From: Penicillium oxalicum
Taxonomy: Eukaryota > Ascomycota > Eurotiomycetes > Eurotiales > Aspergillaceae
Assembly: GCF_001723175.1 (NCBI RefSeq)
Contig: NC_064655.1
Span: 3,658,001 to 3,722,000, forward strand
Length of the DNA: 64,000 nt
Direction of reading: 5' to 3'
A program made the position numbers and the translations under genes. The notes beneath the pieces are model-generated. The model ran no database searches and was not told the DNA's origin. It saw only the letters and a list, made by a program, of their open reading frames with translations. Shown here piece after piece: positions 34,757 through 47,800 of the stretch (the first letter of the stretch is position 1; each line of letters starts with the position of its first letter).

Positions 34757-36809
34757 CTAAACTTTACTGATTGCGGTCGAGATAAACTTTGCCTCCTCCA
34801 GCCTCTCATCCGACGGTCTTGCCAGCCCATTATTGTACACTGGCACGCCGTCCACGATGGTGGTTTCATCCGAAATGGTCGCGTCGAGGAGGGTTTCGGT
34901 CGCCGGCCAGAAGTAATTCAACACACAATAGACAGCAAAGCCGCTGCTGAATCCCCACAGAAAGCTGATGTCGTAGAGATGCTCGATCGTGCCCACGGAG
35001 AGACTGGGCGTGACGGCATGAACCATACCGGGGAGATTTGGGATCACGGAAATCAAAAAGGCCACAGCGGCACGCCAGTTGATCCCTCCCTGGTATCGGT
35101 AGATGCCCCGGCGTCGATACAGAGACGGGATGTCAATATGCCGTTTCTTGACGACCCAGTAGTCTGCTCCGATGATGGCGGAAATCGGTGCCAGGAAGAT
35201 GGCCAGTGAGGCCATGAACGTCAATAGGGAGGCGGCCGAAGAAATGATCTTCCAAGGTACCATGACCCAGCCTCCAATCACCGTTGTGATGATAGCTCCC
35301 CGGCGAAGGTTGATATACTTGGGAAAGAGGGTTGTCTGCAGGACTGGGGTTAGCGCAGCGGGAGGATTAGAATTCGCGGTCTGTCGACCCCTGATCAATG
35401 TGGGAGGTTCTCTCTGTTTCTTACCAGATCGTTTGAGCAAGAAATGACATTGGCCGAGATGTTCGTTCCGATCTGTGCCACGACCCAGCAGAGACCGACG
35501 AAAAAGGCGCCACAGCGACCACTTGGTCCATCCCATTGGGCCGCCATTTGAACTGGGTCCCAGATATAACTGCCGTAGATCACTTTACCCGCACTTGCTG
35601 CAACGATACCGAAGATGCCAATCAAGGATGCGATGAATGGCATAAAGAGTGCTTGCCAGTATACACCTCTGGATTTCTTCAAGTAGCGGGTAAAGTCTGG
35701 GATATTGGTTCCCATTGTCATCCTGTTTCACCAGTGTCAATCAGCAATAGCTTAGGGGGGGGGGGGGGGGGGGAATATTGAGGCGTCTACTCCAGTCTCC
35801 AGCGAAGCAATCCACAAGAAGATAAACGCGGTACGCACCATGACCCCGTAATACTTGACATCGATGACAAGATCAGCCAGTTCTTGGCAGACCCCGAAAT
35901 GGCAGCCTCTTGCGTCCAAATCTCACCCGCACCGCCCGCCTGGACACATAGAGCGATGATCATCGCCACAGAGGTCACGAGCACAACGACCGTCTTGAAC
36001 ACAAAGAACCACCGCAGCTTGTGTGGTGGAATCAGAAGAAAAGGGAACTGAATACTCCAGAATAGTACGTGGGAGCACATTTGCTGCGAGGTGATTCCTG
36101 CAGATGCGGGAAGCTTGTTTGTGATATCCAAGTACGAAGGCCAGATGGCACGAATGATCTGAGTCATGGCTGTTGATCCGGTATAGGTTTGGATGGCTTG
36201 ATGCTGGATTAGTGAAGTGAACTCCATCGAGAAAGAAAAAAGGGTTCGCAGTAGTCAACCACATATACCTACCGTGCCAGAATAGCGCTGTAATCATACG
36301 GACAACAACCGCTCCCCGTGAGAGGTAAAATCCAAAAGACGCTCGCGAAGCCACAGCAAAATTGACATGGAGGTGAGCACCAATAGCACCATTGAGTATG
36401 AGAGGGATAATGACCATGGAATAGCCAATGATGAGACAGTACAGCGCCTCTCTCCTATATCACAGAATCATGGTTAGTCCTAAGCAACGATGAGAGTCTG
36501 ATGAAAGTCAACCATTCGATACGACAAGACAGACCATGTCAGCCCCACGGCAATAATCGAGGCAGCCCCCTCCCAGCCTTGAGCGTTGAGCGCGTCACTG
36601 AACCAAAACCCCAGCACTGTCCAGGTTGACCATGTGCGTTGCTCAACAGGAGTCACGTCAGAGTCGACATTGGACCAGCTACCGGGATCAGTAAAGGTTG
36701 TGGTCTGTTTCGGAAGCGTCCAGTCAGATCCTGATTTCTTCTTGCTGAGATTCTCTCGACAGTGTTCTCCACGACGACGCAATGATGAGGCTAAGGAAGC
36801 AAATGCCAT
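34757..36809 (-). CDS. NCS1-family nucleobase/ureide permease
   Basis: Five exons with introns at 36455-36534, 36197-36272, 35723-35838 and 35336-35424 give 563 residues, the usual NCS1 length. The protein is strongly hydrophobic with about 12 membrane segments. It carries family blocks SDALNAQGWEGAASIIAVG in the first segment, LNGAIGAHLHVNFAVASRAS, HAIQTYTGSTAMTQIIRAIW and NIPDFTRYLKKSRGVYWQ. NCS1 proteins of the fungal Fur group carry uracil, allantoin, uridine or related compounds with protons or sodium. The substrate cannot be read from sequence; the neighbouring hydrolases suggest a ureide or biuret-like compound. Donor 1 is GTCTGT, a little unusual, but the branch ACTAAC and the joined protein support it. 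Intron 3 contains a run of 19 C (coding strand). Confidence 0.9.
35755..35773. repeat. 19-base poly-G run inside permease intron
   Basis: Nineteen consecutive G on the plus strand, within intron 3 (35723-35838) of the NCS1 permease. It lies some 30-50 nt before the acceptor on the coding strand, where it reads as poly-C. Length is likely to vary between isolates or reads. Confidence 0.9.
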
Positions 36810-37838
36810 GATGCGCTTAAAGGGGGTTTTAGCGATTGAGCGGTGACGAAATCCCGGATACGTCCCTCAGGGGATGAAATACGGCCAGTGACCTTGTTGG
36901 GAAGAAGTGTCCATCGCCTAGCATTTGATCTAAATCTCCTAGAGATCGTTATAAACATATCGTCAGTCAGCGATTCACAATCGCGAATCGCGGTACGATA
37001 GCAGATCGAAGGCGAACTGGAAACGTGCTGTCGAACCTTAGATAAGAAGGATCGTTGATAAGATTGCGCCTCGGCAGCACAAATTCGTGCCGGTTGTGAG
37101 ACAGATAAGGTTAAGTCAGCTTATCTTATTTTCGCAGCCATTGCCACTCAAGGACGCAAACTTGGACGGTTTCAAGGATCGAGTTGGGGATCTACAGGCC
37201 CCCGGGGGGCTGATAAGGCACCAAGCAGCTTGGTGATTGGATCGGTAGCCGGTAAAGAGGATTACCAGGTCCTTCTCATGCCTTGAAGGTACCAACAATT
37301 CTAGAAAAGAGGCTCGGATCGCGGCAGAACAGCTTCAGGTGATGGACTTTGATACATCTTCTTTCTCTTCCGTTTGTTCTTGGACCCTTTTTCGAGAACT
37401 ACTTGGTCGGCTATTTTTCTCGCGCAATAGTATAGCATTGTATTCAGGATGAGTGGACACAGGCATGACTTCGATTATGGAAACACAAGGCGATGAGCAG
37501 TTACGGAACAGTGGGCATGGACAACCAAAGTTGAATCAATCCAATCGTTTTCTAAATGACCATTTCACTTCCCATGGAAAGTGTGCGGTAATCGGATCTA
37601 CGACATAAAGAGCAAAGAGAAAGTCGCAAGAAGTGCGATGATGAAATTACTAAAACATTATAGGCCTAACGTAAATGAGAAGTTACCAAGTCACACAAAA
37701 CTCGCCGCAAGAGATCAAAAAGTAACAGAAGCACGGAAAAATGAAAAGACCCCTGGCCAGACAAAAGGGATACGTCAAATCATGATTTATCTATAACCCA
37801 TCCGCAAATTCAACCATTTTCACAAAAAAAGGGGTCAT
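36810..37838. other. Intergenic: permease promoter and acetyl-CoA carboxylase 3' UTR
   Basis: About 1 kb. The half nearest the permease holds the GATA-site cluster described separately. The half near 37560-37838 is AT-rich and is probably the 3' UTR of the carboxylase gene. Confidence 0.6.
36997..37216. promoter_or_regulatory. Cluster of GATA-factor (AreA-type) sites upstream of the permease
   Basis: GATA sites occur at 36997-37001 (GATAG), 37041-37045, 37057-37061, 37104-37108, 37121-37125 (inverted, TTATC) and 37212-37216. This is six within 220 bp, 188-407 bp upstream of the permease ATG. The density and the presence of both orientations fit a nitrogen-regulated promoter, in parallel with the cluster in front of the fused hydrolase. 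Confidence 0.6.
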
Positions 37839-40800
37839 TCAGGCGGAGGACAGGTACTTGAGCACGCTCTCCCGCTCCTCAACGGGCAGCATTGACAGCA
37901 CCTGTTGCACACCACGTAGGCCACCGTCCTTGTTACCGATCAGAAGAGAGGCAACCTCGGCTGCGACACCCTCCGTTCGGAGAGCCTCGACCTTGGCCTG
38001 AACAGCCTTCTTGTTTTCCTCGTACCACATGGCAACCTTGCGGTCATCGTGCTCCAGCTCCTCATCCAAGAGGCCAGTCCACGCGTGCAGGTTGCGGAGG
38101 TGCACAGCGCGGGGAGACTCGGCGGGAGGCAAAGGAGTCTCAGCAGCCGAGGCCGTGGAAGAAGGAATGGCACCATCGCGAGGAGAAAGGTTGGGAGAGG
38201 CAGCGACCATACGCTTGACAATCAGCTCCTCGCTCAAACGACGACGCAGGCGCCAGTAGAAGAAGCGACGGGCGTTCTGCCAGCGCATGGCACCACGAAT
38301 GGTGTTCTTTGCTTGCATGCGGCCGGCACGGTCGTGCAGGTCAGCGAACTGAAGGGCGATCTGCATATACACGGGGAGCAGCTGCTCCTCGCGCTCGGCC
38401 ATCCGGGCCTTGATCTCAGACAGTTTCTCTTTGGAGAGCGAAGTGTCCGCGAGCGCCCGGCGGAGCTCACCATAAGTGGCGTCCAGACGAGCCATGGTGT
38501 CAAGCTGCTTGTCGCGACGGTACTTGATGTTGACAATGCCCTCGGGCTCGAGAACGCCACCACGGGCATCCTCGTCCGCATACATCTCCATCTGCTCGGG
38601 GTTGATGGTCGGGTCGACGACGACCCAAGAACCACCACGCAGCTCACCGAAGGGCGGGATGTACACAAAGACGGGCTGCTCGTACTTGACGAGGGCGTCG
38701 ACAATGTAGGATCCGTACTTGAGGACCTCGTTGTACATATCGCGTTGACCGCCCGAGAAACCACGCCAGTTGGCCAAGATCATGACGGGCAGCTGTTCAC
38801 CGTTGTTGAAGTCACGGAGCGCCTGCGCGGTCTTGAACGCCGAGTTGGGGTACCAGACACCACCAGCCTCCTGCGAGATCATCTCCATGGAGTCGGGGTT
38901 GGCAGGATCAGCCGGAGTGACGTTCTCAACGGCACGGGTCTCGACAGCGATGACACCCATGGGGATACCACCAAGGCGAGCGCGGCCAACAACAACGGTA
39001 CGAGCCCAGCCGCCAAGAGCCTCCTCGAAGGAGTCCTTGTCGAAGAGACCCGGCAGGAAGCCGTCCTCCTCCTGCTTACCGGCGATCAACCAGCGCGGGT
39101 CGTAGGCCTGCTTGGCAGGAGGGTAGTAGGCCACGTCACGGTCCCAGTTATCGGACCAAGCCCGGATGGGAATGGGGGCACCCTTCTTATCAGGAACGAA
39201 GCTCATCCAGTCAACGATCTTGGAGACGCCCTCAAAGTCATCGTTTGCGGTCATGTGAGAGACACCGTTGTTGTACATGATCTGAGTGCCACCCAGCTGC
39301 AAGTTGGAAGTGTAGACCTCACGGCCAAGCAGCTTGTTGATAGCCGGGGCACCAGTCAAAATGATAGGCTGGCCCTCGACCTGAATAGCACGCTGACCAA
39401 GACGGACAAGGTAGGCGCCGATACCGACGGAACGGCAGGTCACCAGGGTGATGGTGAAAATGTCCTCGTAGGCCTTGGAAGTGGCACCAGCGATCAAACC
39501 AGAGCCCTTCAGACACTCAACGCCCAGACCATCCTTGGCACCAATGATGGTGGTGATCTTGTGACGCTCCTCGCCCTCATCCTGGATGAGCTCAGTAATG
39601 ACCTCCTTCTTCTTGCTAGCATCGAAGCGCTTCTTGACCTCGGGGGTGAGGTATAGATACTTGAACCCAGCCTCGGGCTTGGAGGCGTCGTTCCAGGCAA
39701 CGGAGAAGTAGGGGATCAACTCGTCAGCCATACCGATACGAGCACCAGAGTTGGCAGACAGGTAGATACGAGGAATACCAAGTTTGCGCGCAAGCTCAGT
39801 GCACTTGTGGAAGAACTTGTCCTCCTGGGGTCCGAAAGAACCAATCTGGAAAGTGATGTCGTTGGCGATGATGATGAAGCGACGGCCGCGAGGGTACTCG
39901 GGAGTACGAGCGGTCACGATCCAGCCGACCATACCGTGAGTGTTGGTACCGGGTTCACGAGAGACTTCCACCAAGTTATCGGTGTCATCCAGGACCAGTT
40001 CACTGTAGTCGATGCACTCTCCAATAGGCGGGCGTTGCGAGGCCAGCGAAGGGATGGTCTCAAGCGCCTTGGTCCAGCTGTTCTGGAAGGCCTGGCGGAA
40101 GAGCTCGGGGAAGTCGTACACGTACTGAGTTCCCATCAGATGAGCCTTGTAACGCTTAGGCTGAAGCCACTCCTTGGTCGGGTAGGGAGTGGAAACAGGA
40201 CGCATGTGCATGGAGCCGAGCTTGTTGGTTCCACCAATGCTCTGGAAGATCCACTCGCCCTTCTCGGACTTGCGCTCAATGTACAACTCAACCTGGATGA
40301 TGAAACCGTACGTGTTGCTGATGATCACGCGGAGAGGGTAAGGCATGCCCGTAGTAGGGTCGGTGCACAGAATGCGGATCTCAGCGCCGGTGACACGCAG
40401 GCGCCAGAGACGGCGACCGAAGCGGTCCAGGAAGCCAGCAAGGGCCTGTTCGACATCAATAGGCTGCAAGTTGAAGACAGGAGAGAAGTTGATGAAGATG
40501 TGGTTCAGATCAGAGTTGTTGTTGCCAATGATCTCCAGAGCATCCAAGATGTCGTTCATCAGACGATCAGCCTCCGAAATCAAGTACTCGGCGGTAGGAA
40601 TGTCGTCACGAAGACGACCGGGACGCACGACAGCGCGAACGAAGTAGCGCTTGTCGACGGCCTTGTCGTTCTCGGGACCCTTGCCAATGGCTTCGTAGAC
40701 GTGGATGTTGCGGTTCTCGGTGAAGACGGGCTTGATCCTGAACTTGGACAGACGGCCCAGTTCCAGCTGGAAGGCCAGAGCGGGTTCGCTATGGCGGATA

Positions 40801-43800
40801 CTCTCATCCTCCTCATAGGTGGGGCCACGGAAGGTGAAGTATCCAGGGTAGACACCGTTCTTGCCGCAGATGAAAGTGACACGACGAATGCGACGGGCCA
40901 GAAGCTCATCCTTGGCATCAGCGAGGAGCTTCTGCATCTGGCCCACGATCTGAGAGTCATCCTGATCCTCAATGTCACGAATGGCGATGTTCAACACACC
41001 AGTCAGCTCATCACTCTCGGTCTTGACCACAGGACGGCGCTTGCCCTCGAGGTTGGCAATCAAACCACCCTCTCCGGCGCGCTTGCTCTTGGATCCGGCG
41101 CGAGGGAAGGCTTCCAGAGCCCGAGTGAGATACTCCTCGGCGTCTTCGAGGTATTGAATAGGAATGATCGCACCCTTGCGAATAGGATCACTCGAAGGAT
41201 CGTTGACGAGGTAGGACATGTCGCTGATAGAGTTGATCCGTTTGAAGGGGTTGTTGGACTCGGCCGTGGGAGTGCTGGGTGTCGAGGGCTGAGTCGAAGA
41301 GACAGAGCCGAACTCGGGCTGGCCAAGCTTGCCCAGCGTAAAGTCCCAAGTGAGCATAGGGGGCTCGGCACCGGCAGAGTAGTCGATGCTCTTGAGGGTG
41401 TAGGCACGGTACGCACGGCGGACGTAGACCTCCAGGGCAGCGAGAGTGACCCACGCATCAGAGTGAATGAAGAAACGCGGCAACACGTCAAAGACGGTGT
41501 ACTTGGAGTCTACGACATCCTTGAGGACATTCAAATCGGGCTCGCGGTGCTCCCAGCCAGTTTCACCATAGCGAGACTCAATGACCGAGGAACGGAGAAT
41601 ATGCTCCATCTGGGACAGACGCTCCTCAAGCGAAGGCAGGGCGCACTGGATCAGAACCTCACGAGCCTTGAGGGTGACCTTGGCCGCTGCACGAGCCTCG
41701 AGCTCGGTGAGCTTCTTAAGAATATTCTTGAAGTACTTGCCGACATTCTCCACGTGAGGTTGGTTGGGACGGTACATGTCCAAGATGGCGAGAACGAGGT
41801 TGTTCTTGGAGCCAATGCGGCTGTGAGAGAGGACAGTGTGGATGACGGGGACAATGTCCTCCTTGTTCTCCTCACGGAGCTTCAGAATCACATCCTCGTC
41901 CCGCTTGGTGCCCGTGCTGAAAAGCTTCTCGACCTGATAGTACTGCTCAAGCAGACCAATGAAGACATTGTACTCGTTGATCTTGAGACCATCCAGGTAT
42001 TTCGTGATGACGTGGTCCAAGGGCAGGAGAGTGGTCTTGAGAATGTCCGCATCCGCGGGGTTGACGTTCTCCTCAATGAAGCGAGCAATGGTCTTCTGAA
42101 GCTGCTTCGCAGGGAACTCAGCCTTGCGCGACTTGGCCTTGTCCACGATGGTCTGCAGCTGAGCATCAAGCTTTTGGGGCATGCGAGAGAGCAGAGCGGA
42201 GGATTGAGCGTTCCACTCGCCGTATGGCAGCTCGGGGTTGCGCGGAACCTCCACGAGCTCCTTCAGGGTGGTGCCCATGATGACCTGGTTGTCGAATCCA
42301 CGGAGAATGTTCTCCAGGATGGTGTGCAGGAGCGTGAAGCGCTGGGCGGGTTTGGAACCGACGACGACGGCTGGGCCAAGCTCGGGCAGCTGGCCCGTGA
42401 AGGGCTGTGCGTGCTTGACGCGAGAGGGGTCATCCAAAGCCAGAATACCAAGAATATCACCAGCCTCCAGGGTGGCGCCGGGCTGCTTGATCAACTGCAC
42501 AATACCGTCCTCCTGGGCGATGAGTGGCATGTACATCTTCATGACCTCAACCTCGGCGTACGGCTGACCGGCACGAACGTGCTCGCCGTTCTCTACGGTG
42601 AACTTGACCAGCTTACCGGGAGAGGGGGATCGCAGCTGAGTGGGGTCGTTCTCCTGCTCCAGAAGACAGGTCTTGCCATCGACACTCAGGCGAGTCGCGG
42701 CGGCCTCCTCCTTCCAGTAGATGTTGTGACTGCGGCCGTTCAGCAGGATCAGCAGTCCACCGTCTGCCAGGGCACGGACACCCACAGAGCACTTGGAGCC
42801 GTTGATGAACAAGTGGTAGCTATCCAGGCCGGCCCGGGTGGCGGTGAACTTGTAGCGGTAGCCCTCGTAGATGAAATCCACGGGGAAGACCGTCTTCAGA
42901 ATCTCCTTGGAGGGCACCTGACCCTTCTCGAGACCCTTTCGGTACTCCTCAATGCCGGCCTCGCTCGCCAGGTGGGCCTTGGTGACGGCACCACAGATGA
43001 CAGCCACGATAGAGTCCGGGCGCTCCGCAGTCAGCTTGTTGGAGATCAATTGGTCCAACCATCCGGTGGTGATGGTGTTGTCCTCAAAGGCCGGTGTCTC
43101 GAGCAGCTTGATCAGATACTCCACCGTGGTGCGGAAATCACCACGAATGCTCAGCTCCTTCAAGGCGACAACCATGTGCTTCCGGGAGGCAGATCGATTC
43201 TCACCATAGGCGAAGATGTGACCGAACTGACTGTCCGAGAAGCTGTGGATACCACCAGCGGTACCGACGGAGAAATATCCCCACACATTGGACGAGGAAC
43301 GGAAGTTCAACTCGTGCATGGTACCACTGGACGGCTTGAAGCCCTCGCCGGGATCCTCCGAGGTGATACGGCACGCGGTGGTGTGGCCCTTGGGCTGGGG
43401 ACGGCGCTGGGTCTGGAAGCTCTCCTCGCTGGAGAAATCAAAGTCGATCTCGGAGGAGGTGTTGGGGTCGACACCGTACAACAAACGAATGTCACGGATC
43501 TGGTGCAGAGGGATACCCATGGCGATCTGCAGCTGGGCGGCGGGCAGGTTGACGCCCGAAACCATCTCGGTCGTCGGATGCTCGACCTGGAGACGGGGGT
43601 TCAACTCGAGGAAGTAGAACTTGTCATCGGCGTGCGAGTACAGGTACTCGACAGTACCGGCCGAGACGTAACCCACCAGGCGACCCAGGCTGACGGCGGC
43701 CTTCTCCATGGCTTGGAAGGTGATGGGCTTGGCGATGGTGACGGGAGCCTCCTCAATAATCTTCTGGTGACGACGCTGGACGGAACAATCACGACCGAAG

Positions 43801-44894
43801 AGGGAGATATTGTTACCGTACTGATCGGCCAGCAGCTGGACCTCCAAGTGGCGGGCATTACCCGCAAGCTTCATGATGAAGATGGGAGAACCGGGGATCT
43901 CGTTGGCGGCGGCATTGTACAGGGTCTCAAAGTCCTCCTCCTTCTCCACCTTGCGGATACCCTTACCACCGCCACCCTCGGAGGCCTTGATCATCACGGG
44001 GAAGCCAATCTCCCGTGCCTTCACCAGACCTTCTTGCGGCGAGTGGGTGCAGCCCCGGTTGTAGACCTCATCCTCGACCGTGACGATTCCCTTGTCGTCC
44101 ACGGTCACTTCCTCGACACCGGTACCGGACCAGGGGATACATGGCACTCCGGCATGCTGTGCGACAATCGTGGAGGAGATCTTATCACCCAGCGACCGCA
44201 TGGCCGACGCGGGGGGTCCAATGAAAATAATCTTCTTGGGCGAGGCCGCGAGCGACTCGGGCAGGCGCGGGTTCTCGGACGCGTGGCCCCAACCGGCCCA
44301 GACGGCGTGCACGTCCATGCGCTCGGCCACATCGACGATCAACTCGACGTTGGCGTAGTTGTTGTTGTTGGTGCCGCCGGGAACTTCGACGTATTGGTCA
44401 GCCATACGAATGTAATCCGCATTGGCCCGCAAGTCCTCGGGAGTGGCCATCACAGTGAATTGGATGGCACGCTCGTTGCCGAAGGTCTCGTAGGCCCATT
44501 TCCGCACCGATCGGATCTCCTTGACGGCGGCAATACCGTTGTTGGCGATAAGGACCTATCCGACATCGAGTGGGCGTCCCCAATCATTAGTCCATTGACC
44601 TATTTTCTGTTTTCGGGGGGGGGGGGGGGGGGGGGGGGGGGCCCTGGGCTGGGCTTTTTGTATCGATCCGCATTTTCCATTCTCCTGCTTGGATCCGGTT
44701 CATCAGAGCCCCATTGGAAGACTTACCGATGTGATGACGGAGTGACCGCCATGGCTGGCAACAAAGTCCTTGACGGAGCTGGGCGCCGCTACGTCCAGGT
44801 GGTTGCCACCGATGAAATGTGAGGGAAGATTGTATTTGGCGGTATCGGGACTGCCGTGGCCATTGACAGGCGCAGTGCCGTTGGGAGCACCCAT
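37839..44894 (-). CDS. accA: Acetyl-CoA carboxylase, multidomain cytosolic enzyme
   Basis: Makes malonyl-CoA from acetyl-CoA, bicarbonate and ATP, the committed step of fatty acid synthesis and a precursor supply for polyketides. Exon 1 (44894-44727) encodes MGAPNGTAPVNGHG and the conserved LPSHFIGGNHLD. The intron at 44556-44726 joins HSVITS to VLIANNGIAAVKEIRSV, the start of biotin carboxylase. The product is 2294 residues. The ATP-grasp loop GGGGKG is at about 250-255 and ELNPRLQVEHPTTE at about 373-386. The biotinyl lysine is about K729 in EVMKMYM. The central regulatory region follows, then carboxyltransferase from about 1550 with HKCTELARKLGIPRIYLSAN and WRGFSGGQRDMYNEV. Length equals that of other fungal enzymes. 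The intron contains 27 consecutive C on the coding strand. A purine-rich plus-strand block just upstream reads as a CT-rich promoter stretch for this gene. Confidence 0.97.
44615..44641. repeat. 27-base poly-G run inside carboxylase intron
   Basis: Twenty-seven consecutive G on the plus strand within the only intron (44556-44726) of the acetyl-CoA carboxylase gene. It reads as poly-C on the coding strand, about 60-85 nt before the acceptor. It is the longest homopolymer I noticed in the window, and its exact length may be a sequencing estimate. Confidence 0.9.
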
Positions 44895-47800
44895 GGTGTG
44901 TGTATAAATGGCGGGAGGGTATTAGGGACGGTACAAGTCGGTGGAGAATGAAGGTAGGAAAGATTCTCGGTATCACCCAGACGGAAAGGCAGCCGAATGA
45001 TCACAATGCCTGAGCTCAGCTGAGGGGAGGTGAGGAAGTCCCAAGGTGTGGGTAATTAAGACCGGCTCCAATGGCGGAACGAGTCGTATGTAAGGAGATG
45101 GTGGGGGGGGATGGCGGTGGTGTACAAGAAGTGGCGAGGAGGATTTGCCAAAATAGCCCGATGGCTTGTAACGGGTGGAGAGGGAGAAGGTTGGAGGGAG
45201 AAGAGGAAGAGGAAGAAAAAGATCGGGGTGGGAATTCCGTGTCTTTTCTTTTTTTTCGGATTTTGAGCGGTTGGGTCGAATCTATGCAAGCAGAATGACA
45301 GTTCAGTTAGTTGTACACTCTACGCCCTGGATTTTTTTTCTTGCTTTTTTTTGTTCAAAGCGGGTTTCTCGATTTCAGGATGGTCACGATGTCCCCAAAC
45401 GGCAGTCCCGTTGTCAACCACGTTCTACCTTCATTATTGAAGGCGTCACCAGGACCCATTGGGACTTGGAGATGTCAGCAATCTGCTGATGGTGCAGATG
45501 CGGCCCTAACAGATCTCCCGATGCGGCGCAATTTAGCGCAGGACCCGTCGTACGGGTCGGGCTGTCTTGATCGTTTGCGGACATCACCAAAACACACGAA
45601 GGGGTCGGATAAGAAACCAAGCACGACCAGCATGGTTGCAGGGAAACCGTCCCATCCAGGAACACCCGTGCATCCGACTGGGCAAGAATGGGGGGACCAT
45701 GAGAAGACTCACCAAGGCTACTGTTCAGTAGGAAGAATGACGCCGCACAGTAGGGAGAGAGAGAGGAGGAATTGGGGAGAGGGAGGGGAGAGATGGGTCA
45801 AGGAAAGGAAGAACAAGTGACTTTCAGGCCCGAGGCGAAATAGACGAGAACCGATGGAGTTATAAGATGAATCCCGCGTGATTATTCTGAATATTATTCA
45901 TCAAATTTCTAATCTTCCGTGACGAGTCGACCCCTTGGTCCAATGCATGATTCAAAGGACTGGTTTGGGCAAGGGACTGTCCTCTTGGTCGGGTTTCCCC
46001 AAAATTGATGAGGATGATTTGCGTCCCACCGAGTCGGGAAATGGGCCGGGGGAGTCAGGATCAGGTACCGGACCATAGTAGAATGGGTGGGCAGGTACTT
46101 TGTGTCGCTGTTGACCCCTCGATCGGGTTCCTGCACAGAGCGCGGTTGCTTCTTTGCGCGATTCCCCCAACGGGAGCCAACGTGAGCCAACACCGCGCGA
46201 TTGTTGGGCCGGTTCCACTCCGCCAGTCCGTCCGCCGCGCTCGGAGACCTTCGATCCATGTCCACCCACGATGTCCCACCCTTTCTCACGCCAAAAAAAA
46301 AAATTTGGGATCTTCACAATCGAGTCCTCGTGTCCTTGTCTTCTCCCACCACCCCCCGGCGCCAATGAGGTCTGAGGTTCCCATTTTTTTTTTCCATTTT
46401 TCCCGAAATGGGTGAAGGAGACGGTCTGTCAACCCGCTTCGATAGGCTTCCACGCCGGATCGGCCAGCGTGACAGGATCGTGAAGGATCATGGAGGACTC
46501 ATAGGGTGTTCAACTGGAGATACCCGATGGAGATGGATAGCCTCCTGGGCTTTGGGAAGGGACCCTACACTAATCACCCTAGCAGTCTAGTCAGCGGTAG
46601 TGGCACTGGCGGGTGCCGATGGGGATGTTCTACCGCCGTCGGGGCTCGGCATGGATCAAGCCGGGAATGGCATCTTGTCCTGTGTGACTGTACTATCACT
46701 ACAATCAAAAATCCCACCTACTCTATTCTTTCCTTCCTTCGGTGCCCATCGGTGGCTCGCCCGAGTTCCGAGCCCAGCTCCACCAAGCTCGGACGCCGGG
46801 TTCACCCTGTATTATCTGTCGTACCTTCAAACCACCTGCTTCCCCCCCCCCCACCGGTCATTCGCTCGAGGTCTGTATTGGAAGAAAGGAGGAAACGCAT
46901 TGGAGAAGACTGTAATTTCCAGGAGGGGCCGGAGTGACGCAACGTAGGCCGTCAAAGGGACCGACATCCAGACTCCAATCAACCATTCACCCTGTGCTGA
47001 AAAGTGACCATGCGGTTCCAACTTAGAGAAGTATACCCGAGCGCCGAACAATAGCATTCCAAAGGGTTCGCTTCTCGGAGAGTCTGTCAATTGAAGGGAG
47101 ACCCACCGGGACATTTCGAACGACTCGATCAGCACTGGCACTCGACTGCCTAGATGGATGGTCGGGGAATAGCACTGATCGAAGCATTAGCCTGGTGCAG
47201 GCGGCATGGTTGCAACATTGGATACGATACTGGTAGAGCATCTCGAGGAAGCATTCAATCTGATACTAGATCCTGTATCTGGCCAAGGTACCAGTACTGA
47301 TTTGGGGTGGTACCTACGTCGCGTACCGTGGTACTACTACAAACCCATGCTCAAATGTCATGTACCATGGCAGGGTCGATACTGGAAGGGGGACCAACTA
47401 ACTGCCGGATTCGGGTTTTGGTGGATGACGTCGGTGCTCGTCCCGGTCCGGCGAAACGTTGAGGGAAGTGGTGCACAGACCATCAAAGACGGCAACCACG
47501 GACAATCGTGGAAAGGCGGTCAGATGCGGGCAATTCGGCATTATGTTCTGCTGTGAACACGAAGGGTTTGGATCCATATTGATCTGAGGCGGCGCCTGTA
47601 CTTTTGCTAGTTTACATAGGTAGTCATCGAATAGAGCAATGAAGTCTCGGCTGCAGCAACATGGAATGTCCTGATATCTATCTGGATCTCCAACAATGTA
47701 GCTCATTGTCTGCTAGTATCGAATCTCAATGACAGTCAATGTCCCTCTAAACAGTTCAAGGAACTCCTTCCAGAATTTCGGTCCCCACCTACCCTAACCT

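Noticed and set aside
39807..44822. A 1671-codon open frame on the plus strand opposite acetyl-CoA carboxylase (with another of 535 codons at 38049-39656)
   Set aside because: It mirrors the carboxylase frame codon by codon. GC-rich third positions in the sense gene remove stops from the antisense frame. It shows no domain, and it also crosses the carboxylase intron with its poly-G run, which would encode a glycine run.
47206..47556. 116-codon plus-strand frame upstream of the carboxylase gene
   Set aside because: No recognisable domain or splice signals, and it lies within repeat-like GGTAC-rich sequence.
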